From positions 1 to 64,000 of the forward strand of contig NZ_JXXU01000029.1 in NCBI RefSeq assembly GCF_000967495.1: DNA of 64,000 nt. The letters run 5' to 3'. Shown one piece after another: positions 54,563 through 62,596 of the stretch. Under the pieces are notes generated by a model. That model was given only the letters and a program-made list of their open reading frames with translations, ran no database searches and was not told the origin of the DNA. The first letter of the stretch is position 1, and each line of letters starts with the position of its first letter. Made by a program: the position numbers and the translations under genes. This DNA comes from Vibrio neptunius (lineage in GTDB: Bacteria > Pseudomonadota > Gammaproteobacteria > Enterobacterales > Vibrionaceae).

Positions 54563-55663
54563 ATGCCCAATGAAAAGATTAAAGTACCCATCATCAAACT
54601 GGGTAACCCGTTTCTGCCTTCACCTGATGAAGTCTCAGAATTTCTGGGGCTCCCCGTTTCTCCAAGAGAAAAAATAAAGTGGTTAAACGCGTCAGTGGTA
54701 AAGAGTAACCTACCGACAGACCGCACATTGGATAACATCAGTAAGGGGGGAATTCGCTGGGCATCGATACGTCAGTTTGCTTGGCAATTGGCGAAGGTGT
54801 TTATTCGAAAGGGATTGGCTTTCAAAGTTTCTCTCCCAGAGGGAAGGGTCCACACAGCAGATTTGTCCGTTTGGTGGTCTCACATTCTTAAAGGGTTTCA
54901 ACAAGGACTGTCTTCGGCTTCTAGTGAATTGAATATAAGGCCTTTAGTTAGCTATATCGATAGGCGCTGCGCCGCGTATCAAGGACAGTTGGCCTTTATA
55001 CTGGGTGCTCCCGATATTAATGAGTGCAACCAAAGTGAGTTAATCTCAGGCTATTACCTGCCCGTTCTTGATTTTACGTTGCTCAGTGAGCAAGAAAAGG
55101 TTCTTGTGAAAAGCTGGCTCAAATCACCAAGTGAATCTGCCTCACAAGAAACTGAGCAGGCCATGCTTTGTTTCAAGCATGATTTCTGGTTGTCTTTAAT
55201 GTCGGTCATTGATGCGATGTTTATTGAAAGCTGGGCCAAACACAATACAGACTACACGCCTAGCGCCTCTGCAAGGCAATACGGAGTCTTCGGGCAGGTC
55301 TTTAAAAGAGAAGAGAGCACATTTCTTGGCAAGTTTTTTGGTCTATTAAAAGAGGTGACTAATCAAAAAAACGCACAGTTGTGTGAGTGTGTTGTCTTGC
55401 CTTTTAGTGAGCATGAGCGAAATGGAGAGCTCAAGAACAAGGTTCAAAAAGAGCGTTTTAAAGAGTGGCGTAGCGGAAAAAGCCTTCCTTCTGTAAAAGC
55501 CTTGGGTGCATTTTTTGACAACATGGAAGCTGGGCGACAAGGTGCGGACTTGTTGATATACGCACTGTTTATGAGAGCGCTTGATAAGGAGGGTTGCTGT
55601 GCGTTACCGGATATCTATACGACAAATCGTTACCAGCGTTACTACCAACATCATGCATACTAG
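54563..55663 (+). CDS. Orphan 366-aa protein
   Basis: Not recognised. The 366-aa soluble protein has no signal peptide or membrane helix. Visible features: a Pro-rich start (VPIIKLGNPFLPSPDEVSEF), an aromatic middle (SVWWSHILKGFQQGL), a Cys/Lys-rich segment and a late basic helix (NKVQKERFKEWRSGKS). It stands between two terminators as a single-gene unit, downstream of RNase H. A replication, maintenance or defence role is possible; nothing in the sequence decides it. Confidence 0.65.
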   Translation: MPNEKIKVPIIKLGNPFLPSPDEVSEFLGLPVSPREKIKWLNASVVKSNLPTDRTLDNISKGGIRWASIRQFAWQLAKVFIRKGLAFKVSLPEGRVHTADLSVWWSHILKGFQQGLSSASSELNIRPLVSYIDRRCAAYQGQLAFILGAPDINECNQSELISGYYLPVLDFTLLSEQEKVLVKSWLKSPSESASQETEQAMLCFKHDFWLSLMSVIDAMFIESWAKHNTDYTPSASARQYGVFGQVFKREESTFLGKFFGLLKEVTNQKNAQLCECVVLPFSEHERNGELKNKVQKERFKEWRSGKSLPSVKALGAFFDNMEAGRQGADLLIYALFMRALDKEGCCALPDIYTTNRYQRYYQHHAY

Positions 55664-55683
55664 GCTGCACTAAAGCAGCCTAG
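55660..55683. terminator. Bidirectional terminator
   Basis: CTAGGCTGC-ACTAAA-GCAGCCTAG, a perfect 9-bp stem with T-rich sequence beyond it. It separates the 366-aa gene from the convergent 36-aa gene. Confidence 0.75.
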
Positions 55684-55691
55684 GTCCGCTT

Positions 55692-55802
55692 TTACTTTTT
55701 GCTTGGTGGGTTATTGGTGCGACCTCCACCTGATGGATTTGAGGTGCCGTTTTTAGTCGGCCATAGCGGGGCGTTGTTTCCTGATTGTTGTTTATTTCCC
55801 AT
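55692..55802 (-). CDS. 36-aa Asn/Gly/Pro-rich small protein
   Basis: ATG at 55802, stop at 55692-55694. The peptide begins MGNKQQSGNNAPLWPTKNG and ends GGGRTNNPPSKK; it is hydrophilic and disordered in look. AAAGGA lies seven bases before the ATG, and a terminator follows. I believe similar short proteins occur in other mobile elements of marine gammaproteobacteria, but cannot name a family. Function unknown. Confidence 0.65.
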   Translation of the reverse strand: MGNKQQSGNNAPLWPTKNGTSNPSGGGRTNNPPSKK

Positions 55803-55911
55803 GGATTGATCCTTTTCGTTGAGGTTGCTGACGGATATTCGTCGACAACCATCATGCATGAATATGGAGAGTCATAGGGAGGGGGGAAAGAGCGAAAGTT
55901 ACTGGGAGTGA

Positions 55912-56697
55912 CTAAGTGCTTTTTCGTTGATCTCTAATGTAGATGTGTACCGCCCCCGCTTGAGTCTGCCTTCTGTCTATTTCAAACAGCTCGGTCGCCT
56001 CAATGAGCTGGCTCAGAGTGTTGAAGCCGTAGTTTTTTGAACTGAAGTCCGGGTATTGTCTTTTGATTAGGCCACCACATTGGCCCAGAAAAGACCAGCC
56101 GTCCTCGTCTTGGTATTCACTGGCAGCGCCTCGTAGGATATTCAACAGCTTCGTATCACCTCGTAGTTTATTGCGAGTCTCGCGAGGCTCTACTTTCTTG
56201 GGTTTTTCTGAAATGACGGCAGTGACTTCTTCTTTTGGAGCGTATCGCTCTTTAAGGACTTCAGTGTAAATAAAGTCATCACAAGCATTACGAAAGGCGA
56301 GTGGTGTTTTCTTCTCACCGACACCAAAGACATAAATTTGAGACTCTTTGAGGCGTGAAGCCAACTTGGTGAAATCACTGTCGCTACTGATGAGAGCAAA
56401 AGCGTCATACTTATTTGAGTAGAGTAAATCCATGGCATCAATGATCATGGCAGCATCAGAGGAGTTTTTGCCTTGCGTGTACGAAAATTGCTGAATTGGA
56501 TTAATTGCCAACTCATTGAGTGGTTGTTTCCAGTTCTTTAAACATTCAGAACTCCAGTCTCCATACGCTTTTTTAACCAGAATATGCCCGTGTTTGGAGA
56601 GCTCTTTGAGCACAAAATCTAAAACTGCATATTGTGCGTTTTCTGCGTCGATTAAAACGGCAATTTTCTTTTCAGAGTCTATATCAATCAAATCCAT
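55912..56697 (-). CDS. NYN-domain (LabA-like) protein with OST-HTH/LOTUS domain
   Basis: The ~261-aa protein has an N-terminal NYN (PIN-like nuclease) domain with IAVLIDAENAQ, the mid Asp in SSDAAMIIDAMDLLY, and LISSDSDFTKLASRLKE. A C-terminal OST-HTH/LOTUS domain (about 185-255, LLNILRGAASEYQDEDGW then FNTLSQLIEATELFEID) is a predicted RNA-binding fold. Expected to be an RNA-directed nuclease. ATG at 56697 is chosen because homology begins there; the AAGGA before it is unusually close, so the true start may be the TTG six bases on. Confidence 0.85.
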   Translation of the reverse strand: MDLIDIDSEKKIAVLIDAENAQYAVLDFVLKELSKHGHILVKKAYGDWSSECLKNWKQPLNELAINPIQQFSYTQGKNSSDAAMIIDAMDLLYSNKYDAFALISSDSDFTKLASRLKESQIYVFGVGEKKTPLAFRNACDDFIYTEVLKERYAPKEEVTAVISEKPKKVEPRETRNKLRGDTKLLNILRGAASEYQDEDGWSFLGQCGGLIKRQYPDFSSKNYGFNTLSQLIEATELFEIDRRQTQAGAVHIYIRDQRKST

Positions 56698-56984
56698 GTC
56701 CTTATGAGCAATCGGTGCATTAAAGATGAGAACACTTAGGTGTGATTCAATGATGCGGCGTGTAAGGCTGGGAAGCAACAAGTGCAGATACAGAGTTACC
56801 TATTTGAGTATCGATACACGTAAAGAGATAAAACCTATTGATGAGTGAGTTACTAACGTAAGGGGCTGAAGGAACAACGGTCACACTCTAGCGCATTGCT
56901 GAGAACAAATAGAGGTTATCAGCCCAGCTCCCTCTATGGATTGAGTAGAATATGTCTCATTAAAAAGTGGCGGTGGAATTAACA

Positions 56985-59294
56985 GTGAGTTATAGAGTGG
57001 TACGGCTAACGGAGCTGATGACGCATGAGCTCGGTCAAGTCGAAGGGGATATAGAAAGGTTAACGGAAAGGGCACTGAGCTCTGCAATCCCTCATGGGAT
57101 GAGTTTCTCTCGCTTTATGGACAAACTCAAAAGTGGTGAATTGGCCTTGTTGACGGACACTCCATCTAAGCCAGTGATGCTTAGAAATGGAATGGGTAAA
57201 TCGTGGAGTTTGTCTACTGAAGGGCAAGAGGCCTTATCGCCAGAGGCAAAAAATGCCTTTCTCTCTAGAGCGAAGATATCTCGTGGAGCGGTAACTAGAG
57301 CAGCGTCAAGTCAAAGTCGTGCGGCATACGCTCCAAGCATCGAAGATACCTATGTCCCTGAGCCCATCAAGCCTGATACTTCTGATGCTCCACCCCAGCT
57401 CAATTATGAATATTGCTTTGAAATTGCGTGCTCTGAGGACACATTCAAAAAAAGCGTGGGCTGTGCGTTTCAACTGGGCAAGACCAAACAAGAAGCTATG
57501 ATTGGTCGCTGGCAAACTGAGCCCACGGAACACGGTACTAAGTACATTGCTCACACGGCCTTTGATGAGCCGAAAAAATTGTTTGCGAAAGTGGCGGACA
57601 GTTCAATGGGCATCAACGTACCTGACAGCGTGCAAGTGAAACCAATAGGCTCCGGTGTCGTGGAAGAAGCGTTTATCCCAGTCGTCCCATCGGTGCAGCT
57701 AGGAGAGCGATTAGGACTGCCAACAGAAGGTTACTATTACCACTTTCATAACGACCGATTAGTGCAAGAGTACAAGCTGCTGGGTGAAGGCAAGTGGGCG
57801 TTTTACGCTACATGTTCCACGCATGAGCAACTGAATGATGAGCAAGGCTACAACCGACTGCAAAGTGCTATCTTAGTGTACTGGAAACTCGCAGGACAAG
57901 ACGTTGAAAACCAGAGCCTTGTTTACCTTGAACAGCAAATCACCCGAGAAGAGATCGATAACCTCAATGACGACTGGGTGGCTCAGCACGGTATCAAGCT
58001 TGATATCAGTGAGCTTCTTGCAGCACCAAAACAATCTATCGTTAAACGGCCAGTAGCAAACTCTGCGGAGACGATAAAGTCAGACAAAGAAACCGCATTG
58101 CCGCCGCTGCCACCTTGTACCTATAGCTGTATTGCGAACACCCATTACGACTATTCAGATATATTCATTGCAGAAACCCAGTTCAAAACGATCAATAGTG
58201 ATCGTTTATTTGGGAAAGAACTTCCTGTCACGAACTTAGCCACAATCACAACGGCTTCAAGAGCCACTGATTATGGTAAAGCAGCACTACTTGCTATTCC
58301 CGCGAAATCTGCGGTGACGAACCTTGGGATTCTGAGTACCAATACGGCCAATACAATTGGGACATGGTCGATTTCAGGAGAAGCGCTAGCGGGCTTTGCT
58401 CGAATGGGCGGTTTTCTAGTTGCCGCCTTATGGCCTTCTCAGCTTGGTGATGGAACCTTAGAAGGTAATTCTGACGTCTCTACGAATGATACCACTACGA
58501 TGCGCGTACGTTTCAATATGTACACGGACGAAAATGGCAAACAACAAGTGGTTGGTATCAAAACGGGTGAAGGCAGTCCATATGGTGATCTAGTGGCTAA
58601 GCGTCAGGCAGTGCAACAAGGACAAAACTTTGTTGCGGAGTTAGACAGTGGTATTACTATAACGTGGACGCCCGATGGTTCAACAGATGTGCTGACACCC
58701 GATACAGTATTACCCGAAAATGATCAGCTTGATGTTCACAATATCTGGGTACGCCCGATTGAAGAACACGAACAAGAGATAGGCACGGTTCTCTATCCAG
58801 AGGAAGATCTTGCTGAGTATATAGTGACTTTCCCTGCTGATGCGGGACTGTCGCCCTTGTACTTAGTATTTAATAAGCGTAGTGCCGGAATTACTAAGGT
58901 AAAACCATTGGAAGTGGGCACTTACGGAGACTTAGCGCCAAGAAGCAAAAAGGATGGAATGGATATAGATCACATTCCATCTCAAGCTGCGTTAAGAAGA
59001 GCACTAGAAAGTGCATTAGGTCAAACTCTTACTAAAGAGCAAGAGCGTGAGTTAATTAATAGTGCTGCTGGTATTGCTATACCTCAGGAAGTGCATCGAA
59101 AATGTAGTGAAACATATGGCGGTAGAAATCAAGCCTATAAGCAGCAAGTTGATGCTGGTGATTTAGAGGCGGCAGTAAATTCGAATTTTGATGCTATCAA
59201 AGGGTGTTTGAAAAACGAAGGTTATACTGAGCAAGAGCTAGAGAATGCTAGAGCTCAACTGCATGAAATTAACACAAAAAATGGTTGGTACTAA
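56985..59294 (+). CDS. S-type-pyocin-domain polymorphic toxin with C-terminal nuclease-like domain
   Basis: The ~769-aa protein is built in three parts: an N-terminal region (1-~380) of unknown type with no signal peptide; an S-type-pyocin domain (about 440-640; TMRVRFNMYTDENG, DNQLDVHN-type turn, SPLYLVFNKR); and a ~110-aa C-terminal toxin domain with DIDHIPSQAA and EVHRKCSETYGGRN, which fits an HNH/Endo VII-like metal nuclease. The N-terminus suggests delivery other than as a classic bacteriocin, for example by type VI secretion. GTG at 56985 has GGTGGA upstream; GTG at 56967 is possible. Confidence 0.82.
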   Translation: MSYRVVRLTELMTHELGQVEGDIERLTERALSSAIPHGMSFSRFMDKLKSGELALLTDTPSKPVMLRNGMGKSWSLSTEGQEALSPEAKNAFLSRAKISRGAVTRAASSQSRAAYAPSIEDTYVPEPIKPDTSDAPPQLNYEYCFEIACSEDTFKKSVGCAFQLGKTKQEAMIGRWQTEPTEHGTKYIAHTAFDEPKKLFAKVADSSMGINVPDSVQVKPIGSGVVEEAFIPVVPSVQLGERLGLPTEGYYYHFHNDRLVQEYKLLGEGKWAFYATCSTHEQLNDEQGYNRLQSAILVYWKLAGQDVENQSLVYLEQQITREEIDNLNDDWVAQHGIKLDISELLAAPKQSIVKRPVANSAETIKSDKETALPPLPPCTYSCIANTHYDYSDIFIAETQFKTINSDRLFGKELPVTNLATITTASRATDYGKAALLAIPAKSAVTNLGILSTNTANTIGTWSISGEALAGFARMGGFLVAALWPSQLGDGTLEGNSDVSTNDTTTMRVRFNMYTDENGKQQVVGIKTGEGSPYGDLVAKRQAVQQGQNFVAELDSGITITWTPDGSTDVLTPDTVLPENDQLDVHNIWVRPIEEHEQEIGTVLYPEEDLAEYIVTFPADAGLSPLYLVFNKRSAGITKVKPLEVGTYGDLAPRSKKDGMDIDHIPSQAALRRALESALGQTLTKEQERELINSAAGIAIPQEVHRKCSETYGGRNQAYKQQVDAGDLEAAVNSNFDAIKGCLKNEGYTEQELENARAQLHEINTKNGWY

Positions 59295-59714
59295 ATGATG
59301 ACTTACAGGGATTTTCTGGGGAAGAAGTACGATGCTTTACTAAAGCAGTCAGCCTTCTTATCTCTGATTGGAGGCAATGTGCCTGAAGTGTTGAACTCTA
59401 AAAGTGATGCCTTCTATATATGTGTTGACTCTTCTGGCGTAGAGCTCAGGTTTGATCGTCAAACTTCTGAGTTAACCACTATTGTAGTGACTAAGCCCGC
59501 TTTTTATGAGGGATCGCTTAATTTATTAACTAAACGTATTCAGGTTAGGAATGCCCTTGGTCTTCCATCAAATGAACGCCCTGAGAAAAGCATTCCTGTT
59601 CTTGGAAAAGTTGGGGCGATGGATGAGTATATTGATGAGCGAGGGTTCTCTACACAGGTAGTGTATAGAGTCGGAACTGATGATGTGGAGAGAGTGCATT
59701 ATCAAAGAAAGTAG
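59295..59714 (+). CDS. Probable immunity protein (DUF6392-like)
   Basis: The 139-aa protein starts directly after the toxin stop (ATG at 59295, next ATG 59298). Its pattern, a GVELRFDRQTSELTTIVV strand pair, a VRNALGLPSNERPEK segment and a C-terminal beta strand pair, resembles pyocin-linked DUF6392 immunity proteins. Function is inferred mainly from its position beside the toxin; it should bind and block the C-terminal nuclease. Confidence 0.72.
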   Translation: MMTYRDFLGKKYDALLKQSAFLSLIGGNVPEVLNSKSDAFYICVDSSGVELRFDRQTSELTTIVVTKPAFYEGSLNLLTKRIQVRNALGLPSNERPEKSIPVLGKVGAMDEYIDERGFSTQVVYRVGTDDVERVHYQRK

Positions 59715-59744
59715 ACTGGAGGCTAGAGGGCGGAGAGGGTTACT

Positions 59745-59931
59745 TTGAACAGTGAGTTGCCGATTTTGTACGGGCTCAACAGTGATTACATGATCTTATC
59801 AACAATGCTGGAGATAGAAGATTCATCAGAAGCAAGTATTGAAGAGTTAAGTCGCTTTTTAACAGATAACATATACTTTCAATCTGATGCATTGAGACAA
59901 AAAAGAATGGGGAGCGTAATTGCTCCCCATT
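59745..59931 (+). pseudogene. Possible gene fragment after the immunity gene
   Basis: From TTG at 59745 an open frame gives about 55 ordinary-looking residues (MNSELPILYGLNSDYMIL, then an acidic stretch SSEASIEELSRFLTDN). It then runs through a perfect hairpin and into antisense of the next gene, with Cys/Phe-rich sequence unlike a protein. It may be a truncated orphan immunity gene; a GGAGGC-like site lies upstream. Low certainty that it is translated. Confidence 0.35.
59906..59931. terminator. Terminator hairpin after the toxin-immunity unit
   Basis: AATGGGGAGC-GTAATT-GCTCCCCATT, a perfect 10-bp stem with TGTCATCTTTT beyond. It can serve the plus-strand unit and, with A-rich flank, the minus-strand gene at 59946. 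Confidence 0.75.
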
Positions 59932-59945
59932 GTCATCTTTTGGCA

Positions 59946-60182
59946 CTACTTTTCTGTGATAGCTTCACAGCCTTCAGGGACGGTAATAGTCGATGTATCT
60001 TCATTTGCCTGTTGTGCTGCTTTTACATCCATCTTGTACTGAGTGCATTTCCCAACACTGACGTTGACTGCACCTGTTTCTACAGATGGGTTACCTCCTA
60101 ATGCTCCGCCTCCCTGAGCGAAAACAAAAGGTGTAATTAAGGTTGCGAGTAGAACGAGAATATTCGTTGTAGTGTGACTCAT
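59946..60182 (-). CDS. Small exported protein
   Basis: The 78-aa precursor has a clear signal peptide (hydrophobic 8-22, cut after FVFA) and a ~55-aa mature part with GGGALGGNPSVETGAV and two cysteines (GKCTQYKM, PEGCEAI) that could form a disulfide. It precedes nothing on its strand and follows the lipoprotein gene by 38 bp. Function unknown. Confidence 0.7.
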   Translation of the reverse strand: MSHTTTNILVLLATLITPFVFAQGGGALGGNPSVETGAVNVSVGKCTQYKMDVKAAQQANEDTSTITVPEGCEAITEK

Positions 60183-60220
60183 AGTGTTTCCTTATTGGGT
60201 AAAGTTGGGTTTGTTGAGAG

Positions 60221-60580
60221 TTAGAAGGTGTAAACAAAGGTGCCAGCACTGGAAGTGACTTCGATTTCTTTCACGCTGTCTACGGTGCAGCTGTTACTGT
60301 ATCCGGTGTAGGTTTCACCGAATTTCAATTGAACGTTTCTAGAGAGCTCTGAGGCTGTACCAGCGGGTAGACGGCAGTTGCCTCGATTGATAATGACATT
60401 GCTTATTACGGTGCTGTCAGCGATAGATTGAATATCAAAGGTCAGTGTTCCCCAGTGTGGGTTGGTGGACATCGACACTTCAATATCGGCGGTGACGGTT
60501 TTCGCTTCTTCCTGTTCGCCGCAAGCGGTGACTCCGAAAATCAGCACGCTCATCATGATGGTTCGAATTAAGGTATTCAT
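60221..60580 (-). CDS. Small lipoprotein
   Basis: The 119-aa precursor has a lipobox GVTAC (Cys about residue 20) after a hydrophobic start. The mature part is beta-rich, with Cys pairs at NRGNCRLP and YSNSCTV that may form a disulfide. It is on the same strand as, and next to, the small exported protein, so the two may act together at the cell surface. Function unknown. Confidence 0.7.
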   Translation of the reverse strand: MNTLIRTIMMSVLIFGVTACGEQEEAKTVTADIEVSMSTNPHWGTLTFDIQSIADSTVISNVIINRGNCRLPAGTASELSRNVQLKFGETYTGYSNSCTVDSVKEIEVTSSAGTFVYTF

Positions 60581-60603
60581 GGGTATCTCTCCGTAGTGGT
60601 GAG

Positions 60604-61344
60604 TTAAATTTGGGATGCACGGATTTCAGCGTGTTCACGCATGAACTGCTCTAGGTTGAAATCAGTGGGATAGGTAAAAGAAAACGTTGATACACTGGCC
60701 TCATCAATCAGAGGCAAGGCTAAGGTGCGTATCGTCGGATGACCGGATAAACGAAAAAGCAGCAAGAGCGCGTCACATTGAACCGAGAGTCCCAGTGGTT
60801 CGATGAGCGCTTTCTCTTGCTGCAAAATTTGACTCGATATCTTGAGCATACGGTTGTTGAGTAATGCCGTGTGTACCGCATTCAGTACTTGCCGCTGCTC
60901 ATTACTCCACTCACGAATATTGGGCAGTGCTACATGGACTTTGGCTAACCATGCTTGCTCTTTTGAATGCGATGAACCCTTGTGGGGTAAGGGTTTGTCT
61001 CCCTCCGAGGAGCGACCTTGCCCATAATTCAGTGCATCAGGAACAAGCGGCAGTAAGTACTTATTCGTCAGTTGCCAATAAAGCATTTCCTGCTTGTTGA
61101 GCTTCAGTAATTGCTCTGAGGTTTTCCGATAAACATGGGGCATGCTCATCGAATCACACTCCACGTTAAACACCTCCACAATGACTTCATCGAGGTAGCG
61201 TTTAATGCTGCGCGTGGTGCGGTGGATATCGAGTAGGGCTAACTGCTGCTGCAACTCCCTAACGGTAATCCAACGATGTTGAGGAATAAGCATCAGCGTG
61301 TGCAGCAAAGCGGATAACCCTTCAATGCTGGTTTTATTGCTCAT
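60604..61344 (-). CDS. WYL/PafC-like transcriptional regulator
   Basis: The 246-aa protein has an N-terminal winged helix (HRWITVRELQQQLALLDIHR, then TTRSIKRYLDEV) and a C-terminal WYL-like beta-barrel segment (IEPLGLSVQCDALLLLFRL). This group binds nucleic-acid or nucleotide ligands and often governs mobile-element or DNA-damage responses. A palindromic operator candidate lies 42 bp upstream. It is followed by the lipoprotein gene on the same strand. Confidence 0.78.
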   Translation of the reverse strand: MSNKTSIEGLSALLHTLMLIPQHRWITVRELQQQLALLDIHRTTRSIKRYLDEVIVEVFNVECDSMSMPHVYRKTSEQLLKLNKQEMLYWQLTNKYLLPLVPDALNYGQGRSSEGDKPLPHKGSSHSKEQAWLAKVHVALPNIREWSNEQRQVLNAVHTALLNNRMLKISSQILQQEKALIEPLGLSVQCDALLLLFRLSGHPTIRTLALPLIDEASVSTFSFTYPTDFNLEQFMREHAEIRASQI

Positions 61345-61385
61345 GACTACACTCTCAATACATCAAAGCTCCAAGACCGGAGGTG

Positions 61386-61432
61386 GACATTTAATGTCGG
61401 GAGAGTAGAGGTGAGTCAGACACATAATGTCC
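61386..61432. promoter_or_regulatory. Candidate operator of the 60604-61344 regulator
   Basis: GACATTTAATGTC (61386-61398) is a perfect 13-base palindrome, and ATAATGTCC (61424-61432) repeats one half 26 bases further. The pair lies just upstream of the regulator start and could mediate autoregulation. Confidence 0.5.
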
Positions 61433-61483
61433 AACGGTGAAAACAGCATCAATCGGCAACACGAAAGCGTGAGCCGACTAACA

Positions 61484-61660
61484 TTAACGAGGCTTATGCT
61501 TGTCACTGAGCTCGGCAATCGCTACCAATACACCAATCAACAGCACCACCAGAAAACCTAACGTCGTCAGAGTTCCGATAGCGCCAAAGAAAGGAGAGAG
61601 GGTAAGTAAAGTAATAAGAGCGGTGACAAGCTTAATGGTGTTAAGGAGAAGGGAAGTCAT
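61484..61660 (-). CDS. 58-aa membrane protein
   Basis: ATG at 61660, TAA at 61484. The 58-aa protein has two hydrophobic segments (LLLNTIKLVTALITLLTL and a second of ~21 residues) and a short polar end (LSDKHKPR). It begins 4 bp after the stop of the DUF2787 gene upstream on its strand, so it is part of the radC-DUF2787 operon. Function unknown. Confidence 0.72.
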   Translation of the reverse strand: MTSLLLNTIKLVTALITLLTLSPFFGAIGTLTTLGFLVVLLIGVLVAIAELSDKHKPR

Positions 61661-61663
61661 GAG

Positions 61664-62107
61664 CTATTGTGGGGTGACGGTTATCTCGTTGTAGGAGTCC
61701 ATATCGACATAGGCAAGAAAGTTATTCTCCCACAACTGATAGAGCGCTTTGGCATCACGGCTACCCTGCATTGGTAGCCAGCCTTGATAGGCGACAAAGA
61801 ACTGTCCAACCCGAAAATCAAAATCCAAGTTGCGCTCTAGCTCTGGGTAGTAATTCCCCATATAGGCAAAGTCAGTGATGTACTCAATGCTCCATTCTCC
61901 TGTTGAGGTTTGGCAAATTGCTATCTCAACCGGATGGAAGCCGCCTTCATCCACGCTGTAACTTTTATCGCGAAAGTTAAACACCAGATAACGGCTGGTG
62001 GCGAGAGTTTCATTGCCCAGTAAATGAGTGGTGAACAGTTTACTAAGCAGTGTATGCAGAGTACTAGAGACAGGCAGTGTGGACGCAGTAAAGGTTAATT
62101 GAGACAT
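61664..62107 (-). CDS. DUF2787 family protein, copy 1
   Basis: This 147-aa DUF2787 protein has the conserved YLVFNFRDKSYSVDEGGFHP, VEIAI strand and DFDFRVGQFFV. DUF2787 genes are typical neighbours of RadC in Vibrio and Shewanella mobile elements; no function is known. It is 51 bp downstream of its paralogue. Confidence 0.85.
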   Translation of the reverse strand: MSQLTFTASTLPVSSTLHTLLSKLFTTHLLGNETLATSRYLVFNFRDKSYSVDEGGFHPVEIAICQTSTGEWSIEYITDFAYMGNYYPELERNLDFDFRVGQFFVAYQGWLPMQGSRDAKALYQLWENNFLAYVDMDSYNEITVTPQ

Positions 62108-62158
62108 AGTGAGTCCTCCTTGTTTTCAGGATTCAAATAAGAAATAACGGAGTGAGAA

Positions 62159-62596
62159 TTATTGGAACGTGCCAACCATCGTCAGTTGCACGTCATCAAA
62201 GACATTTCGAGAAAGGTGGCGAGCAAAGGCTTTCATCCATACCGAGAGCAGCTCTTGTACCTCTGGGTGGGATAAATCCGTGCTCCCTGCATCGGGTTGA
62301 TAGCACCAGCGATTAGCTAGGTGAAAGTACAGCTCAGGCTCAACGGTTGTACTGTTGTCGTCGGGGTAAGAGAAGCTCGCAAAGAAGACTACCAGCCAAG
62401 GGCTAGTATCTGACTCACGTTTAAACTGTACCTCGATCGGATGCAAACCTTGTCGATGTCGGTAGTAACTCATCTGACGGCAGTTCAACACGAGCCGCTC
62501 AGCGTTCTCAGGGAGAGTGTATCGATTCAAAAGTGCTTCCAGTGACGTATGTAAAGCGTCATCAATAGAAAGCTCACCGTAGTGTTGCTCAATCAT
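62159..62596 (-). CDS. DUF2787 family protein, copy 2
   Basis: The 145-aa paralogue of the preceding gene keeps [19 protein letters not shown] and the VEPELYFHL segment. ATG at 62596 overlaps the radC stop by four bases (ATGA), so it is coupled to radC. Two diverged copies in tandem suggest old duplication and different partners. Confidence 0.85.
   Translation of the reverse strand: MIEQHYGELSIDDALHTSLEALLNRYTLPENAERLVLNCRQMSYYRHRQGLHPIEVQFKRESDTSPWLVVFFASFSYPDDNSTTVEPELYFHLANRWCYQPDAGSTDLSHPEVQELLSVWMKAFARHLSRNVFDDVQLTMVGTFQ

Noticed and set aside
59932..60101. Second half of the 118-residue frame beginning at 59745
   Set aside because: Lies beyond a strong hairpin and is antisense to a signal-peptide protein gene; Cys/Phe-rich nonsense-like composition.
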